NCBI GenBank assembly: GCA_934309475.1
Contig: CAKRDK010000004.1
Coordinates: forward strand, 62,001 to 126,000
Direction: 5' to 3'
DNA length: 64,000 bases
Source of the DNA: an uncultured Roseburia sp.
GTDB taxonomy: Bacteria; Bacillota; Clostridia; Lachnospirales; Lachnospiraceae
Below, piece after piece: positions 50,939 to 60,570 of the stretch. Numbering within the stretch: the stretch's first letter is position 1; each line of letters starts with the position of its first letter. The position numbers and the translations under genes were made by a program. The notes below the pieces were generated by a model. It was not told where the DNA came from and searched no databases. It saw only the letters and a list, made by a program, of their open reading frames with translations.

Positions 50939-53900
50939 TTCGTTTTCTCCTTCACGCGAATCACTTCCTGCAACCGGAATGAATAAAGCAGCATCTCTTT
51001 TACCCGAACACCTTTTTGTGCATAAATACGCTCCAGCGCTTCTGCATAAAGTCTCATCTGTGCCTCATACCGGTCGACTAACTCCTGTGCCGTCTCCACA
51101 CGATCCGTCTTGTAATCGAGCAGCACAATTCCGTCTTCCTCTTCCCAGAACGCATCGATAATTCCTTGAATCAGCGTCAGATCCTCTTCTTTTTGTTCCT
51201 GCACATTTTTTAGTGCCGTTACCTCTTTTGGTTCCATTACATCTTTTGATGTTGTTTTCTCTTTTTGCACCGGTGTATCTTTTGGTGTCGTTTTCTCTGC
51301 CCCCGCAGTGCCACCGGCATTTCCGAATCCGAACATCTCTAATTCCTGCTCCGAAAATCCCATCACAAACGGACGCTCCCGGAACAGACAGCCCTTTTCT
51401 TCCGCTGTACCCATGCGCTTTCCTGTTTCCGATTTCAAAAATGCTTCTACCACAGGAATTTTTACAAGGTCTGCCATATCTTTCGTCAGCTTTCCTTCCT
51501 GTAACATCTGCGCGACCTGTTGTGCGCAGGACGCCGGATTTGAGAATTGGTAGCATTCCATGACGCGGTGCACGGCGGTTCCGCGCAGTGCGCCCTGGTT
51601 TACTTCTTCCTTCTGCTCCACAAATTGCGGTACATACGGCACATATTCCTCCTGCATAAAAAGCGGTACGGTCTCTTCCTGCTCCGCTTCAAAATGTTCC
51701 CGCATGGCACGATGTTTCAATTCTGACACGGAATATTTATTTTTTCTCGTGACATCCTCTTTCCACGGATATCGGAACGAAAAACGTTTTTCTAAAGCCT
51801 GTACCTGCTTCTCATCCACAGACGCTATCTCCTGCCGGCACGCTGCGTAGGCTTCCTCTAAATTTATCTGCTGCGCCAGTTCTTCCGTCACAAGTTCTTC
51901 TGCATTTACAAGCGTAATTTTATATCTTCCATTGTACGCGTAAGCCGCCGGAAGTATCCAGTCAAAATAGCTCATCGCGCTTTCCCGCTGCAGATACGGG
52001 AGCGGCCTTTGTGCTTCCTGTTCAAACACACCGTGTCCGGCATCCCTGTGATATGCTTCAAGCTTTTCTGCCGCATTTTTTAAATTGCCGGATAGAATCA
52101 GCTTCTCTTTTGCTCTTGTCAATGCAACGTACAGCACCCTTAACTCTTCGCCAAGGTTTTCCACATCAATCTGTTTTGCGATGGCTTTTTTTACAATGGT
52201 CGGGGACTTAATACGGCGTTTTCCATCCATTGCATCTAAGCCGACTCCAAGTTCTGGGTGAAGCACAAGCTTGCTTCTAACGTCCTGGCGGTTGAAATTT
52301 TTACCCATTCCGGCGACAATGACAACCGGGAACTCAAGACCTTTACTTTTGTGGATACTCATGATACGCACAACGTCCTCATTTTCTCCCACTGTATCGG
52401 CTTCCCCAAAGTCGACATCGTACCGCTGCAATTCTTCAATGTAACGCACAAAATGAAACAGTCCCTTATAACTGGTGTTCTCGTAGGCAATCGCTTTCTC
52501 TAAGAGCATATCCAGATTCGCGCGCCGTCTCTCACCCGCAGGCATTGCAGCCGCATAACTTCCATATCCGGTCTCTTTTAAAATTGCCTCAATCAGCTCA
52601 TGAATCGGCGTATCCGGCACCATGGCGCGCAATTTTTCATAACACTGCCAGAAACGGAAAAGTTTTCGTTCCATTTGGCTTAATTGTTCAAACTGTTCCG
52701 TTTGTTCTGATAATTCGATACATTTTTCCATGACACAGACATGGAACGGTTCTTCCTTCCATTTGAGGCGAAGGGTTGCAAGCTCCTCATCGTTCAATCC
52801 GCAAATCGGAGAACGCAGCACTGCCGTCAATGGAATATCCTGTCTTGGATTATCGAGAATCCGAAGCATGCTAAGGACAATCTGAACCTCTGTCGCAGAA
52901 AAATATCCGGTCGCCGAAATCGTGTGTGCCGGAATTCCGCTGTCATTTAAAATCTCCACAAAACGCTCCGCCCAGCCATTTAAGCTTCGCAGTAAAATCA
53001 CGATATCCGAGTAGCGGAGGGCGCGCAGTTCGCCGGTCTGTTTATCCGTGACAAGCTGTTCCCGCATCAGCCGCTCAATCCGCTTTGCAAGCATTTTTGC
53101 TTCTAACAGTTTCTGGTCGGTCAGTTCGGTATCCTCTAGAATCTCTTCCTTGCTGTCTACCACTAAAATCTCCGGCGCAAACATCGCATTTTCCGCCTGT
53201 GGATACGACGCGCCCGGATAAAGTGCCGCTTCCGCATCGTATTCCACATTGCCAAAGTCACGGTGCATAATCTTATAAAAAATATCATTCGTGCATGATA
53301 AGACTTCCTCACGGCTTCGGAAGTTCTTATGAAGGTCAATGCGCTGTTCGTTCTCCACATTTCCTGCCGCATCCGTCTGGTAGCGGTCGTATTTTTCCAT
53401 AAAAAGTTCCGGTCTTGCCAGACGGAATCGGTAAATACTCTGTTTGACATCCCCCACCATAAAAAGATTATAGCTTCCACGCTCCACCCTCGATATGGAT
53501 GTTAAAATGCTCTCCTGCACCTGGTTACTGTCCTGATACTCATCAATCATAATTTCTTCAAACGTATCCCGGAATTCCTCTGCCGTCTTCTTCGCCTGCT
53601 TTGTCTCCTCGTCCACTAGAATCTGTAACGCAAAATGCTCTAAATCGCTGAAATCCACAAGATTTTTTTCCTGCTTTTTCGCTGCGAACGCTTCCGCAAA
53701 TGCAATCGTAAGGCGCACAAGTTCTTCTGCCCTTGGCTTGGTCTGCACAATCTGCGCCAGCATATTCTCCGGTGCCGTGAAAAAGAACTGCTTTTTTAGT
53801 TTTGACGTTGCATCCTTCACCTGCTGCCGCAGTGCCTTTACCTGTTCCTGCTTGTCCTTATCTCCCGTGAATTTCTTGCGGGAAAGTGCCTCATAGGAAA

Positions 53901-54729
53901 TCCTGTCTATTTTTTCATAGTAGTCCGTAAAACTCTGCGCCGTCTCTAGTGCTTCGTACTGCTCTAAATCACTGCGGATTGCACTCTCATACATATCCGG
54001 TCCATCTTCAAGCTGTGTCAGCGCTAGTGCGTCGTGTAAAAGCTTTGTCATATCCGCGCAGACCATACGGATATTTTCGACGAGCGGCTGCATCCACTCT
54101 GCCTGATTCAGTTCCTCTAATGAAGTGATGTCGTAGCCCCGCACACAGGATGTGAGCCATTCTTTTGGCCATGGATAACTTCTCGAAAACTCAAAAAGCT
54201 GCAAAATCATGCCGCTTAACGCATCGTCTTTTCTCCCTGCTGCATAGCCCTCCACAAAATCCTTAAACTCCGCCGTCGGCTCCTCGTAATTTTCTGCAAG
54301 CACCTGCTTTAAGACATCCTCTTTTAAAAGTTTTAATTCTCCCTCGTCCCCGATTCTGAAATTCGGTTCTAAATCGATTTCGTGAAAATGATTGCGGATG
54401 ACATACAGACAGAAACTGTCGATTGTGGTAATCTGCGCATTGTGAATCAGCGTCATCTGTCTGAGCAAATGTTCGTCTTCCGGATTCTGCTCTAACGCTT
54501 TCTCGATGGCAGCACCGATACGCTCCCGCATCTCCGCTGCCGCCGCATTCGTAAACGTCACAATCAAAAGTCTGTCGATATCAACCGGATTGTTTACATC
54601 CGTAATTCTTTTTATGATTCGCTCTACTAAAACAGCCGTCTTACCGGAACCCGCCGCCGCCGAAACTAAAATATTGCGGTCTCTCAAGTCGATAACCTGC
54701 TGCTGTTCCTTCGTCCATGATACGCCCAT
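50935..54729 (-). CDS. addA: ATP-dependent helicase/nuclease subunit AddA
   Basis: This 1264-aa subunit has a UvrD-type helicase with a nuclease domain and repairs double-strand breaks together with AddB. Walker A is in VSAAAGSGKTAVLVERI, motif II in IMIDEYQDSNQVQE, with VGDVKQSIYRFR, and MSIHKSKGLEFPVV and LYVALTRAKEKL further on. The C-terminal nuclease carries DGIVLLDYKTDR and QMRLYAEALE. A low-complexity Lys/Thr/Glu insertion of about 50 residues (about 1128-1180) sits inside the nuclease domain, just before LIQGIIDAF. The start follows the addB stop directly (TAA then ATG). Confidence 0.96.
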   Translation of the reverse strand: MGVSWTKEQQQVIDLRDRNILVSAAAGSGKTAVLVERIIKRITDVNNPVDIDRLLIVTFTNAAAAEMRERIGAAIEKALEQNPEDEHLLRQMTLIHNAQITTIDSFCLYVIRNHFHEIDLEPNFRIGDEGELKLLKEDVLKQVLAENYEEPTAEFKDFVEGYAAGRKDDALSGMILQLFEFSRSYPWPKEWLTSCVRGYDITSLEELNQAEWMQPLVENIRMVCADMTKLLHDALALTQLEDGPDMYESAIRSDLEQYEALETAQSFTDYYEKIDRISYEALSRKKFTGDKDKQEQVKALRQQVKDATSKLKKQFFFTAPENMLAQIVQTKPRAEELVRLTIAFAEAFAAKKQEKNLVDFSDLEHFALQILVDEETKQAKKTAEEFRDTFEEIMIDEYQDSNQVQESILTSISRVERGSYNLFMVGDVKQSIYRFRLARPELFMEKYDRYQTDAAGNVENEQRIDLHKNFRSREEVLSCTNDIFYKIMHRDFGNVEYDAEAALYPGASYPQAENAMFAPEILVVDSKEEILEDTELTDQKLLEAKMLAKRIERLMREQLVTDKQTGELRALRYSDIVILLRSLNGWAERFVEILNDSGIPAHTISATGYFSATEVQIVLSMLRILDNPRQDIPLTAVLRSPICGLNDEELATLRLKWKEEPFHVCVMEKCIELSEQTEQFEQLSQMERKLFRFWQCYEKLRAMVPDTPIHELIEAILKETGYGSYAAAMPAGERRRANLDMLLEKAIAYENTSYKGLFHFVRYIEELQRYDVDFGEADTVGENEDVVRIMSIHKSKGLEFPVVIVAGMGKNFNRQDVRSKLVLHPELGVGLDAMDGKRRIKSPTIVKKAIAKQIDVENLGEELRVLYVALTRAKEKLILSGNLKNAAEKLEAYHRDAGHGVFEQEAQRPLPYLQRESAMSYFDWILPAAYAYNGRYKITLVNAEELVTEELAQQINLEEAYAACRQEIASVDEKQVQALEKRFSFRYPWKEDVTRKNKYSVSELKHRAMREHFEAEQEETVPLFMQEEYVPYVPQFVEQKEEVNQGALRGTAVHRVMECYQFSNPASCAQQVAQMLQEGKLTKDMADLVKIPVVEAFLKSETGKRMGTAEEKGCLFRERPFVMGFSEQELEMFGFGNAGGTAGAEKTTPKDTPVQKEKTTSKDVMEPKEVTALKNVQEQKEEDLTLIQGIIDAFWEEEDGIVLLDYKTDRVETAQELVDRYEAQMRLYAEALERIYAQKGVRVKEMLLYSFRLQEVIRVKEKTK

Positions 54730-57700
54730 TTACTCCGTTCCTTTCATCTTTTCAAGAATCGTACTCTCTTTGTCAAATTTTTCTAACCTGTGATACTCAT
54801 AGCCCGGAAGTCTCACATCGAATCCGCAAATCATGTGATATGGACAGTAATCACAGCCGGTACGGTTGTCTAACTGGTACGGATAGACAGAGACATCTCC
54901 ATCTAAAATCTGTCTTCCGGTCTTTCGGATGATGGTATTGACATACTCCGACATCGCCTCAAAATCAAAGGTACTTGCCGTCTTTGAAGTCGCACGAAGA
55001 CTTCCGTCTGCCTTCAATGCAACCGGAATCACCGCAGAACTTCCCGAAAAATCGGTATCCATCTCTCTGTATATCTCCGGCTTTTCGTTGACAAGACCGT
55101 TTAATTTCAGTTCCTCTAAAATGGCACGCCGGATTTCCTCTTCCGATTCCATTCCGGTTCCCTCTACCATCGGGTCGGTGACATGGTAATAGAAAATGCC
55201 TGCCGGCTCCGTCTGTTTGCCCGGATGTTTTTTTCCGACCAGTTCCATCGCCGCATTCAGATACACCACCAACTGTAGTTGTAATCCGTGATATAGATTC
55301 AACAGCGAAAAAGAAGTATTGCCGGATTTATAATCGATAATCTTAACGTAAACTCTGTCGTCTGTCTCGCAGATGTCAACACGATCAATTCGTCCCTGCA
55401 AACGCATTTTTTCCTCATCACTCAAGGTAAAATGAACGGCATCGAGATTTCCGGCACGCTGGAACGATACTTCGAATTCACTCGGCACAAAATGCCCTTT
55501 CTGCACCTGAGTCGTCAACGCCCATATCGTACGGCGCAGGGTTTCTTTCATCCGCCCTAACAGATAACGGCTTCTCGCGTCCTCAAACGCATCACTGTTT
55601 TTGCAGGAGAGAATGGCGTGTTCCATGCTCTCTTCCACGAGCTGCTCCCGCATCTCCTCCGCTACCTCAAACCAGTTATTTCCGGTCTCCTCAAGTCTTT
55701 TCGCATAATATTCCAAGGCATCGTGATAGATATTTCCCATATCCACACTCGCAAACTGCTGTTCCTCACGCTCTTTCAGGTGGAGTCCATAATTCATATA
55801 ATGCTGAAATGCACATGCCGCAAAATTCTCCAACCGCGTAACACTGTTTTCTAAAACTTTTCCATACAATGCCTGGATGACTGCCTTGCTGATTGGCTCA
55901 TCCGTATGGTGAAAATAAGATGCCTGTAAAAGTTTCTGCAAGGTATCCCTGTACTCCGGATGTGCCATGTACCATGCCGCGAGCGCATCCCATTCCCCAC
56001 GGTTCCAGTCATTTTCATCCTCGCGGACTTTCTGTAAGCCTTCTAACAAAAACTGCATGCTGTTTTCCGGCGTCAGCAGCATCCTGTGTCCTTCCTCAAT
56101 CTCTGTAACCTCTTTTCCCTCAAACATCTTTAAAAGGACGCCGATGAAATAAGAGCGGCGCATCGCCTTTCCCTCTGCACTCATCTTAGAAAAAGACACA
56201 TACAGCCGGTGCGATGGCTTCGTCATATTTAAGTACAGATAAAACTTCTGGATAAACACACGTTCTCTTGCTCCCGGTGCCAATTCGAGATGGTTCTCCG
56301 TCATCTTTTCCCGCTCAAACTGCGAGATGATTCCACCCTGGTTCGCCGATTTCGGCACAATTCCGTCATTAACTCCCACAAAGAACAGAATCTTAATGTG
56401 ATTCAGACGGGTTCGCTCAATATCTCCTAAGATTACCTTGTCATTTCCCGGCGGAATGATTCCAACCTTTGCCGCCTCAAATCCGGCATCTAAAATATCA
56501 CTGTACTCGCGGATTGATAACGTCTCCTCGCCGAGCAACGCCACAATTTTATCAAATAAATCAATCACGATACGGAAAATCTGTGCGTACTCTTTCGCTT
56601 TCGCCTGATTTCCCGCCGCCTGATAGGAAAGTTCCTTTTCCTTTAACTGCTGCTCTACCCGCAGCGCAACTAACATCTGATAAAGCGCCATGGTCTGACT
56701 CTTTGTCGTCGCCTTTTTCTCCCGGAATGCCGCAAAAAGAGGTTCAAACATGCATGCAACCTGCTCTCTTGTCTCATTTAACTCCTCTAAGTCCTCTTTT
56801 CCGGTGCGCGTCACTGCTGTCCAAAGCGTATTCCACTTCTTTCTGCCACGGATTCCCTTCGCAATCACATAATTTTCAAGGCGGTCAATCTGCTCCTCCT
56901 CAAGTCCGCTCAAACCGCTCCGCAGGAAGCGGAAAATGCTCTCATAGGAAAAATCGGATTCTACGACCTCTAATACCGCGCGGATAAATTCCGTGAGCGG
57001 GTGAAACAGAATGTTTTTCGTCTGGTCGATAAAATAGGGAATCTCATACGGCTCAAACGTCTCCGGGACGTAATTGGCGTACTGCGCCACGTCACCTGTC
57101 ACCACCGCAATCTCTTTGTAGGAAAATCCCTCTTCCCGGACGAGACGCGCAATTTCTCCCGCCACATAGGACAATTCCTCCCGCGGATTCTTCATGCAGA
57201 AAAGACGCACTTCTTCTCCTGTATTTTTCTGTCCTCTTTTTCTGACACGGAACAGATTCTGCTCCATGAAAAAAAGTCCCGGTGCATTTTTATAGCGGAG
57301 ATTTGCCCCGTCCTTTAAAACCACTGGCTCCTCTACAGGCACCTTGCGCTCCTGCGCAATATTTAGCAGGGAGGAAATCGTCTTTTTACTCATCGCAAAC
57401 AATTCATGGATTCCTCTGGAATGATAAAAATCTTCTTCGGCGTCAATCGTCACCGTCACCATTATTTTCTCGGCAAGCGGAAGCAGCACGCCGAACAACT
57501 GATTCTGTATCGGTGTAAATCCGGTAAATTCATCGAATACAATTACACTATTCGTTATAATCTGAGACTCTTTCGCCACGTCACAGAGCAGGCTTAAGAC
57601 TTCCTCCGAGGTAATGTATTTGCCCTCTAAATACTCGCCGAATCCCTGATACAGCACTAACACATCTTCCAATTTCAACCGGAGTGTCTCACTGATACTG

Positions 57701-58137
57701 CTTGTCTTTAAAAATTCTTCTAACTGCTCCGGTCCGATGTTATACTGCGTCAGTTCCGAAATCAAAGACTTGATTTCCCCGATGTAGCCCATCTTATTGA
57801 TGTTGCCGCCGAGCACTTTCAGGCAGTCCTTTTTCTCTTCCGCCACCTTGCGCAGCACCAGATTCTTACCGGTCTCCTCTAACACCATTAAGTTCTGTTT
57901 GCCGAGTTCATCAAACACGCGGTATGCCAGACGCGCAAAGCTCAAGACATCCACATTCATAATGGCATGGTTCTTCTGGCGGCGCACAAGTTCCCTCTGC
58001 GTCTGCATGGTAAACTGCTCCGGTACCAGGACAAGAAAATTTTTCGTCGGTTCTTTTTCCGCTTCCTCTAATACTTTCTCATACAGATAACTCGATTTTC
58101 CGCTTCCTGAATTCCCAAAAATAAACTGTAACGACAT
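54730..58137 (-). CDS. addB: ATP-dependent nuclease subunit AddB
   Basis: This 1135-aa partner of AddA has a P-loop at the start (FIFGNSGSGKSSYLYEKV), an inactivated helicase fold that recognises Chi, and a C-terminal nuclease (about 770-1110) with KIIDYKSGNTSF. The four Cys of the [4Fe-4S] cluster are in place: one in LENFAACAFQHYM and three in the C-terminal GCDYCPYHMICGF block. The ATG has GAGGAG. Gene order addB-addA is standard. It begins 11 nt after the thymidine kinase gene, and the series continues to maf without gaps. Confidence 0.96.
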   Translation of the reverse strand: MSLQFIFGNSGSGKSSYLYEKVLEEAEKEPTKNFLVLVPEQFTMQTQRELVRRQKNHAIMNVDVLSFARLAYRVFDELGKQNLMVLEETGKNLVLRKVAEEKKDCLKVLGGNINKMGYIGEIKSLISELTQYNIGPEQLEEFLKTSSISETLRLKLEDVLVLYQGFGEYLEGKYITSEEVLSLLCDVAKESQIITNSVIVFDEFTGFTPIQNQLFGVLLPLAEKIMVTVTIDAEEDFYHSRGIHELFAMSKKTISSLLNIAQERKVPVEEPVVLKDGANLRYKNAPGLFFMEQNLFRVRKRGQKNTGEEVRLFCMKNPREELSYVAGEIARLVREEGFSYKEIAVVTGDVAQYANYVPETFEPYEIPYFIDQTKNILFHPLTEFIRAVLEVVESDFSYESIFRFLRSGLSGLEEEQIDRLENYVIAKGIRGRKKWNTLWTAVTRTGKEDLEELNETREQVACMFEPLFAAFREKKATTKSQTMALYQMLVALRVEQQLKEKELSYQAAGNQAKAKEYAQIFRIVIDLFDKIVALLGEETLSIREYSDILDAGFEAAKVGIIPPGNDKVILGDIERTRLNHIKILFFVGVNDGIVPKSANQGGIISQFEREKMTENHLELAPGARERVFIQKFYLYLNMTKPSHRLYVSFSKMSAEGKAMRRSYFIGVLLKMFEGKEVTEIEEGHRMLLTPENSMQFLLEGLQKVREDENDWNRGEWDALAAWYMAHPEYRDTLQKLLQASYFHHTDEPISKAVIQALYGKVLENSVTRLENFAACAFQHYMNYGLHLKEREEQQFASVDMGNIYHDALEYYAKRLEETGNNWFEVAEEMREQLVEESMEHAILSCKNSDAFEDARSRYLLGRMKETLRRTIWALTTQVQKGHFVPSEFEVSFQRAGNLDAVHFTLSDEEKMRLQGRIDRVDICETDDRVYVKIIDYKSGNTSFSLLNLYHGLQLQLVVYLNAAMELVGKKHPGKQTEPAGIFYYHVTDPMVEGTGMESEEEIRRAILEELKLNGLVNEKPEIYREMDTDFSGSSAVIPVALKADGSLRATSKTASTFDFEAMSEYVNTIIRKTGRQILDGDVSVYPYQLDNRTGCDYCPYHMICGFDVRLPGYEYHRLEKFDKESTILEKMKGTE

Positions 58138-58148
58138 TTGTCTCTCCT

Positions 58149-58739
58149 CTATTCTTCTGGCATTTCAAACTTGAAATCCGGTCCGAGATTGCCCTCCCGG
58201 AAATGTTTTCTGCAAAGCGCCGTATAGGAATCGTTTCCGCCAAGCACGACCTGCGCACCCTCTCTCACGATACCGTGTTCGTTGAAACGCGCATTGCATT
58301 TTGCAGCCTTTCCGCACCAGCAGACCGTCTTGATTTCCTCGACGACATCAGCCCATGCCAAAAGCCACTGGCTTCCCGGAAACAATTCATTTCTGAAATC
58401 CGCACGAAGACCGTAACAGATGACCGGGATGTTTAAATCATCTACAAAATGTACGAGACATTCAATCTGCTCCTTCGGGCAGAACTGTGCTTCGTCAATG
58501 ATGATACAGTCATATTGTTTCAGTTCCTCTTCCGGCATCTCCATCAGTTCCTCTGTCCAGATGCATTTCTGCTCCAAACCGATTCTAGAGCTTACGGTGC
58601 GTTCCCCGTCTCTGGTATCTGTCATTGGTTTTGCAAGCAGCGCACGCTTTCCTCTTTCCCTGTAGTTATATTCTACCATCAGCGCATTCGCTGTCTTTGA
58701 ACTTCCCATCGCTCCATAGCGGAAAAATAATTTTGCCAT
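58149..58739 (-). CDS. tdk: Thymidine kinase
   Basis: This 196-aa type II thymidine kinase phosphorylates thymidine in the salvage pathway. The P-loop reads GAMGSSKTANAL, with Ser where most P-loops have the Gly before Lys. Walker B-like IIIDEAQFCPKEQIE and the lasso-type zinc site (VCWCGKAAKCNARF with LCRKHF) are present, as is VSSRIGL. The length is normal. The ATG has AGGAG at 8 nt. It is upstream of addB by 11 nt. Confidence 0.94.
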   Translation of the reverse strand: MAKLFFRYGAMGSSKTANALMVEYNYRERGKRALLAKPMTDTRDGERTVSSRIGLEQKCIWTEELMEMPEEELKQYDCIIIDEAQFCPKEQIECLVHFVDDLNIPVICYGLRADFRNELFPGSQWLLAWADVVEEIKTVCWCGKAAKCNARFNEHGIVREGAQVVLGGNDSYTALCRKHFREGNLGPDFKFEMPEE

Positions 58740-58779
58740 CTTCGTTTCTCCTGTCCCTTTTCGTTTCTCTTCTCAAACT

Positions 58780-59388
58780 TTATACGCCGATTCCGACCGC
58801 TTCTTTTGCCAGCCGGTCAGCTTCTTCATTCCCTTCCACACCGGAATGTCCTTTTACTTTTACAAAATGTAGTTGTATCTTATCCCGGACAGAATTCACA
58901 TAATCGTGATATGCCACCGTCCCCTTCTTGTTGCGCTTCCACGCTCCGGTCGCCCACATTTCAATTCCCATATAATCATAATAAATGGTCAGTTCCGGAA
59001 GCCCCAGTCCCACCGCTTTTTCTATCGCAGCCATACTGCCTAACACCTCTCCCGCAACATTGCGCATCGATGCCATCTCTTCCTCTGTCCCGGAGCCCTG
59101 CAAGACAATGCGCTCGGCACCATTTTGCAGAAATCCTCCATATCCGTAAACCTTTGTTGCAATATTAAAAGAGCCATCCACAAAAGCAAAAACTTCCGGC
59201 TCCTTTTCAGCTCCTGTAGAAATTTGTTCCTGCTGTCCCTGACCTAGAAACTGCTCTGCTTCCTCTCTTGTCTTAAATCCTTTATAAACTGCGCCCGGAT
59301 AGCCATGCACCACGCGCTTACATTCGTCCCAAGTGAGATAGATTCCTGGTGTTTTTCCTTTTTTGACTGCATAAAATTTTCCTGCCAT
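58780..59388 (-). CDS. RNase H with viroplasmin-like N-terminal domain
   Basis: This 202-aa protein has an N-terminal RNA/DNA-hybrid-binding domain (about 1-48, MAGKFYAVKKGKTPGIYLTW, FKTREEAEQFL) and an RNase HI domain at about 65-200. Acidic catalytic residues are visible in FAFVDGSFN, VAGEVLGSMAAIEKA and IYYDYMGIEMWA, and the terminal block is VKGHSGVEGNEEADRLAKEA. It removes RNA from RNA-DNA hybrids. The start at 59388 gives the family-typical MAGKFYAV and has AAAGGT at 9 nt; a longer frame to 59445 adds unrelated residues. Confidence 0.92.
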   Translation of the reverse strand: MAGKFYAVKKGKTPGIYLTWDECKRVVHGYPGAVYKGFKTREEAEQFLGQGQQEQISTGAEKEPEVFAFVDGSFNIATKVYGYGGFLQNGAERIVLQGSGTEEEMASMRNVAGEVLGSMAAIEKAVGLGLPELTIYYDYMGIEMWATGAWKRNKKGTVAYHDYVNSVRDKIQLHFVKVKGHSGVEGNEEADRLAKEAVGIGV

Positions 59389-59463
59389 TTTATCATACCT
59401 TTCATCAAAAATCTTTCTGTATGATTGTACCACACTTTTTCTCAAAGCGGGGATTTTTATGTG

Positions 59464-59483
59464 ATAGGAACGAAATTTCCTAT
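59464..59483. repeat. Inverted repeat upstream of the RNase H gene
   Basis: ATAGGAA (59464-59470) and TTCCTAT (59477-59483) are perfect 7-bp arms around a 6-nt centre. It lies about 35-55 nt upstream of an extended -10 box (TGG-TACAAT, 59424-59429, minus strand) for the RNase H gene. Possible operator. Confidence 0.4.
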
Positions 59484-59486
59484 TAC

Positions 59487-59520
59487 AGAAAAAGCGTCAG
59501 AAGTATCTCTCTTCTGACGC
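59487..59520 (-). terminator. Terminator after the coiled-coil gene pair
   Basis: On the minus strand a perfect 10-bp stem GCGTCAGAAG / CTTCTGACGC (59511-59520 with 59494-59503) is followed by a T-rich run. It lies 11 nt past the stop of the 339-aa gene. Confidence 0.88.
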
Positions 59521-59530
59521 CTGTTTTCCC

Positions 59531-60550
59531 TTACGCTTCTTCGTCTATCTGAATTCCTTTCAAGTCCGCCTCTAACAATTTCATACTGTTTTTTATATCA
59601 TTGAGGCTGGAAGACATATCGGTTGTCTGCTGGTTCATCTTCGTCACATCATACATGTCACCGAAGTTCATATCCGGTGCATCATTCTGACGCGCTCTTG
59701 CTTCTGCACGGTCTAATGCTTCTTTTGTTCCTTCCATGATTGCCTGCTCATAAGCACGTCCCTCCTGCACTTTCTCAAGCTGCTCTTCTTTTTCTTCCTT
59801 CTTCTCTGCCGCCTTCTCGGATTCTTCCTCGCGCTTTTTGTTTTCCTCTTCGATGTGATCCATCGCTTCCTGCGCGGCAAGGCCTAAAATATCATCATTT
59901 GCGGCTCCCCAGATATCCTCTGCCGCCTTCTGCGCATCTAACATCGGATTCGATTTCAGTTTTTCCTGCAAAATACTTCTAATATCACTGACATCATCTT
60001 TCATGGCATCATAAGCTGCTTTTGCATCTTTTTTGAAATCTCCTGCACGCTTATTGAGTTCTAGTGCACGCTGCTGATATTCCGTCAGCGGATGTTTCAA
60101 AAGCTCGTCAACACGTTCCGACTCTTCCTTCGTCAGCGGTGTTGACGTCACATTCCGGTTATAATCCTGAAATTTTTTCAACACTTCTAAATCCTGCTGC
60201 TCCTGCGAATCAGGTGCCACTGCGTACTGTTCCTGAAGTGTTTTTTCATCATTGCTTAACTGCTCCGCCTGCTTTTGTGCCTCTTCCTTTTGCGCCTCCA
60301 TCTGCTGATAGTGGGCACGGCGGTCCTCCACCGATTTGCTGACCGCCATATCATTTTCCCATGCGTCACGCACTACTTTCATTGCCTGCTTCTGTGCCTG
60401 CTTTCTGCGCTGTGCAATTGGATTATCCGCTAAACTGGTATCCCCTAAATACAAGGATTCCCTTCCCTGATTCTGCGATTTATTGTGTGCATTTACATGA
60501 ATGTTTTCCGAAAAACCTCCCGCTTTGTTTGCATTTACGCTAATATTCAT
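59531..60550 (-). CDS. Unrecognised coiled-coil protein (339 aa), second of a pair
   Basis: I do not recognise this protein. It begins MNISVNANKAGGF, then a charged, mostly helical body predicted as coiled coil. Gln/Glu/Lys-rich tracts lie at about 50-130 and 225-285 (EEENKKREEESEKAAEKKE), and the C-terminal helix is TTDMSSSLNDIKNSMKLLEADL. No signal peptide, membrane helix or Cys. The start has GGAGG at 7 nt. The first residues resemble those of the gene 20 nt upstream (MGISVNSNLGG), so the two are probably partners. A sigma-D-like promoter precedes the pair, which suggests a motility-linked role. Confidence 0.75.
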   Translation of the reverse strand: MNISVNANKAGGFSENIHVNAHNKSQNQGRESLYLGDTSLADNPIAQRRKQAQKQAMKVVRDAWENDMAVSKSVEDRRAHYQQMEAQKEEAQKQAEQLSNDEKTLQEQYAVAPDSQEQQDLEVLKKFQDYNRNVTSTPLTKEESERVDELLKHPLTEYQQRALELNKRAGDFKKDAKAAYDAMKDDVSDIRSILQEKLKSNPMLDAQKAAEDIWGAANDDILGLAAQEAMDHIEEENKKREEESEKAAEKKEEKEEQLEKVQEGRAYEQAIMEGTKEALDRAEARARQNDAPDMNFGDMYDVTKMNQQTTDMSSSLNDIKNSMKLLEADLKGIQIDEEA

Positions 60551-60570
60551 TTTTCATCCTCCGTCCCCGT

